Origin: Metallosphaera tengchongensis
Lineage (GTDB): Archaea > Thermoproteota > Thermoprotei_A > Sulfolobales > Sulfolobaceae
Direction: 5' to 3'
DNA: 64,000 bases
Assembly (NCBI RefSeq): GCF_013343295.1
Contig: NZ_CP049074.1
Coordinates: forward strand, 1 to 64,000
The first letter of the stretch is position 1. Each line of letters starts with the position of its first letter. The position numbers and the translations under genes are program-made. This document shows, piece after piece, positions 63,402 through 64,000 of this stretch. The notes under the pieces were generated by a model that was given only the letters and a program-made list of their open reading frames with translations, did not search any database and had not been told where the DNA came from.

Positions 63402-63440
63402 CTCACTCCTCCCGCCCTAAAGGGCGAAGGTTTAGCTGAG
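63402..63440 (-). repeat. TnpB-type right-end hairpin adjoining a tnpB remnant
   Basis: CTCACTCCTCCCGCCCTAAA followed by GGGCGAAGG. The stem CGCCCT/AGGGCG is intact. It lies 3' of the tnpB remnant on the minus strand, as expected for the right end. Confidence 0.65.
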
Positions 63441-63449
63441 GTCTAAAGG

Positions 63450-63960
63450 GTTACTCCCCTTGTGGGAGTTAGTCCATTGGAGGAGACGAAAAAAGAGAGG
63501 GGCTTTATCATCAGACTACTATTTTCTTTATCCTTAACTTCACAATGATGAGGACACTGCTAGCGTCCCTCTGTCATCTGTGGCGTTGTGGACTAATGAC
63601 TACTACCCTGGGCCTCCTCTAAACCTTAACGCTGTAGAAAGTGCAGAGTCTAGAAGTGTTGTACTCAACTACTAAGTACGTTTTTCCCCATACTCGTGGA
63701 GCTTAAACGTTATAGTATGGACGAGTTTACGGTAAGACCAGATGTTTGAAGTGAACTTATTGCCCTTCTTCCGGGAGATGGAGAGTTGGTATCCCGGGAA
63801 GATCGTTGATGCTCCAGATCCCAATACCAAGTTCATCAACATTCTTAATACCTCCCTAACGTTCCTCATCTTCACACTGGGTGTCCATAGAACGGTGTAA
63901 AACATGCCCTTACAAACCTTACTCCTCAGTCCTTGTCATTTAGATAAGCTCTCTGAACAC
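63450..63960 (-). pseudogene. tnpB: Decayed tnpB (OrfB), C-terminal two thirds
   Basis: Minus-strand peptides in order: GNKFTSNIWSYRKLVHTITF and KLHEYGEKR (about 63675-63760), then after a frameshift YLVVEYNTSRLCTFYSVKV (about 63622-63680), then GLTPTRGVTL near 63440-63470. The RuvC-II Glu (VVEYNTS) is kept here, unlike the copy at 29340. Frame shifts and stops break the gene. The N-terminal part may lie beyond the window. Confidence 0.7.
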
Positions 63961-64000
63961 CTTGCTTATCAACTTTTCCGCAGGGCAATATAGATCCCCT

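Overview
This window looks like chromosomal DNA of a thermoacidophilic archaeon of the order Sulfolobales. The marker families point there: sulfocyanin, a soluble sulredoxin-like Rieske protein, DUF929 and DUF3211 proteins, a GH31 alpha-glucosidase of the MalA type, the TreZ/TreX/TreY trehalose set, a fused double-ATPase ECF transporter, and short AT-rich promoters close to start codons. By eye the coding DNA is not strongly AT-rich, which fits a Metallosphaera-like genome better than S. acidocaldarius or S. tokodaii. That genus guess is inference.

Layout. Positions 1-4423 hold membrane redox functions: two sulfocyanin genes sharing a 488-bp exact duplication, and a membrane-anchored Rieske protein between two paralogous multi-pass proteins with a vicinal Cys-Cys motif. 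Positions 4448-6912 hold an amino-acid permease and a small exported protein. Positions 6970-13318 encode trehalose synthesis from maltodextrin (treZ, then treX-treY). Positions 13548-16808 are an ECF vitamin or metal importer operon. Positions 16970-19191 encode SDR, thiolase-fold and DUF35 proteins; the thiolase-fold member lacks thiolase residues and resembles Ltp2-type aldolases. A nucleoside hydrolase, an ArsR regulator and sulredoxin follow. Positions 21532-28345 form an aromatic-degradation cluster: HpaB-type hydroxylase, extradiol dioxygenase, DUF3211, acetoacetate-decarboxylase-like protein, flavin reductase, MFS transporter and HTH_10 regulator.

Positions 28346-35279 are an accessory zone littered with decayed IS200/IS605-type tnpB pieces, enclosing an amidohydrolase, a MinD-like ATPase and a PadR-ABC exporter operon. 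Positions 36223-38202 hold malA, followed by proC. Positions 39836-43437 are a tightly overlapping polyphosphate operon (SixA, PPX, two thymidylate-kinase-like proteins, CHAD). Further on come a zinc-ribbon protein with a perfect 30-bp minisatellite, an amidohydrolase, a divergent pair with a DUF929 protein on one side and a secreted protein plus membrane iron-sulfur protein on the other, an unrecognised three-gene overlapping set, DUF488, a B12/radical-SAM protein, a dienelactone hydrolase, a GH15 glucoamylase, an alcohol-dehydrogenase-like protein, DUF302, a TDT/SLAC1 transporter and an orphan molybdenum hydroxylase large subunit. The window ends in another tnpB remnant.

The signal least explained by ordinary annotation is a family of about 17 short hairpin repeats (core CCCGCCCTAAAGGGCGAGG), which match the right end / omega-RNA scaffold of TnpB elements. 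Only three adjoin recognisable tnpB remnants; the rest are solo. No rRNA, tRNA or CRISPR array was found.
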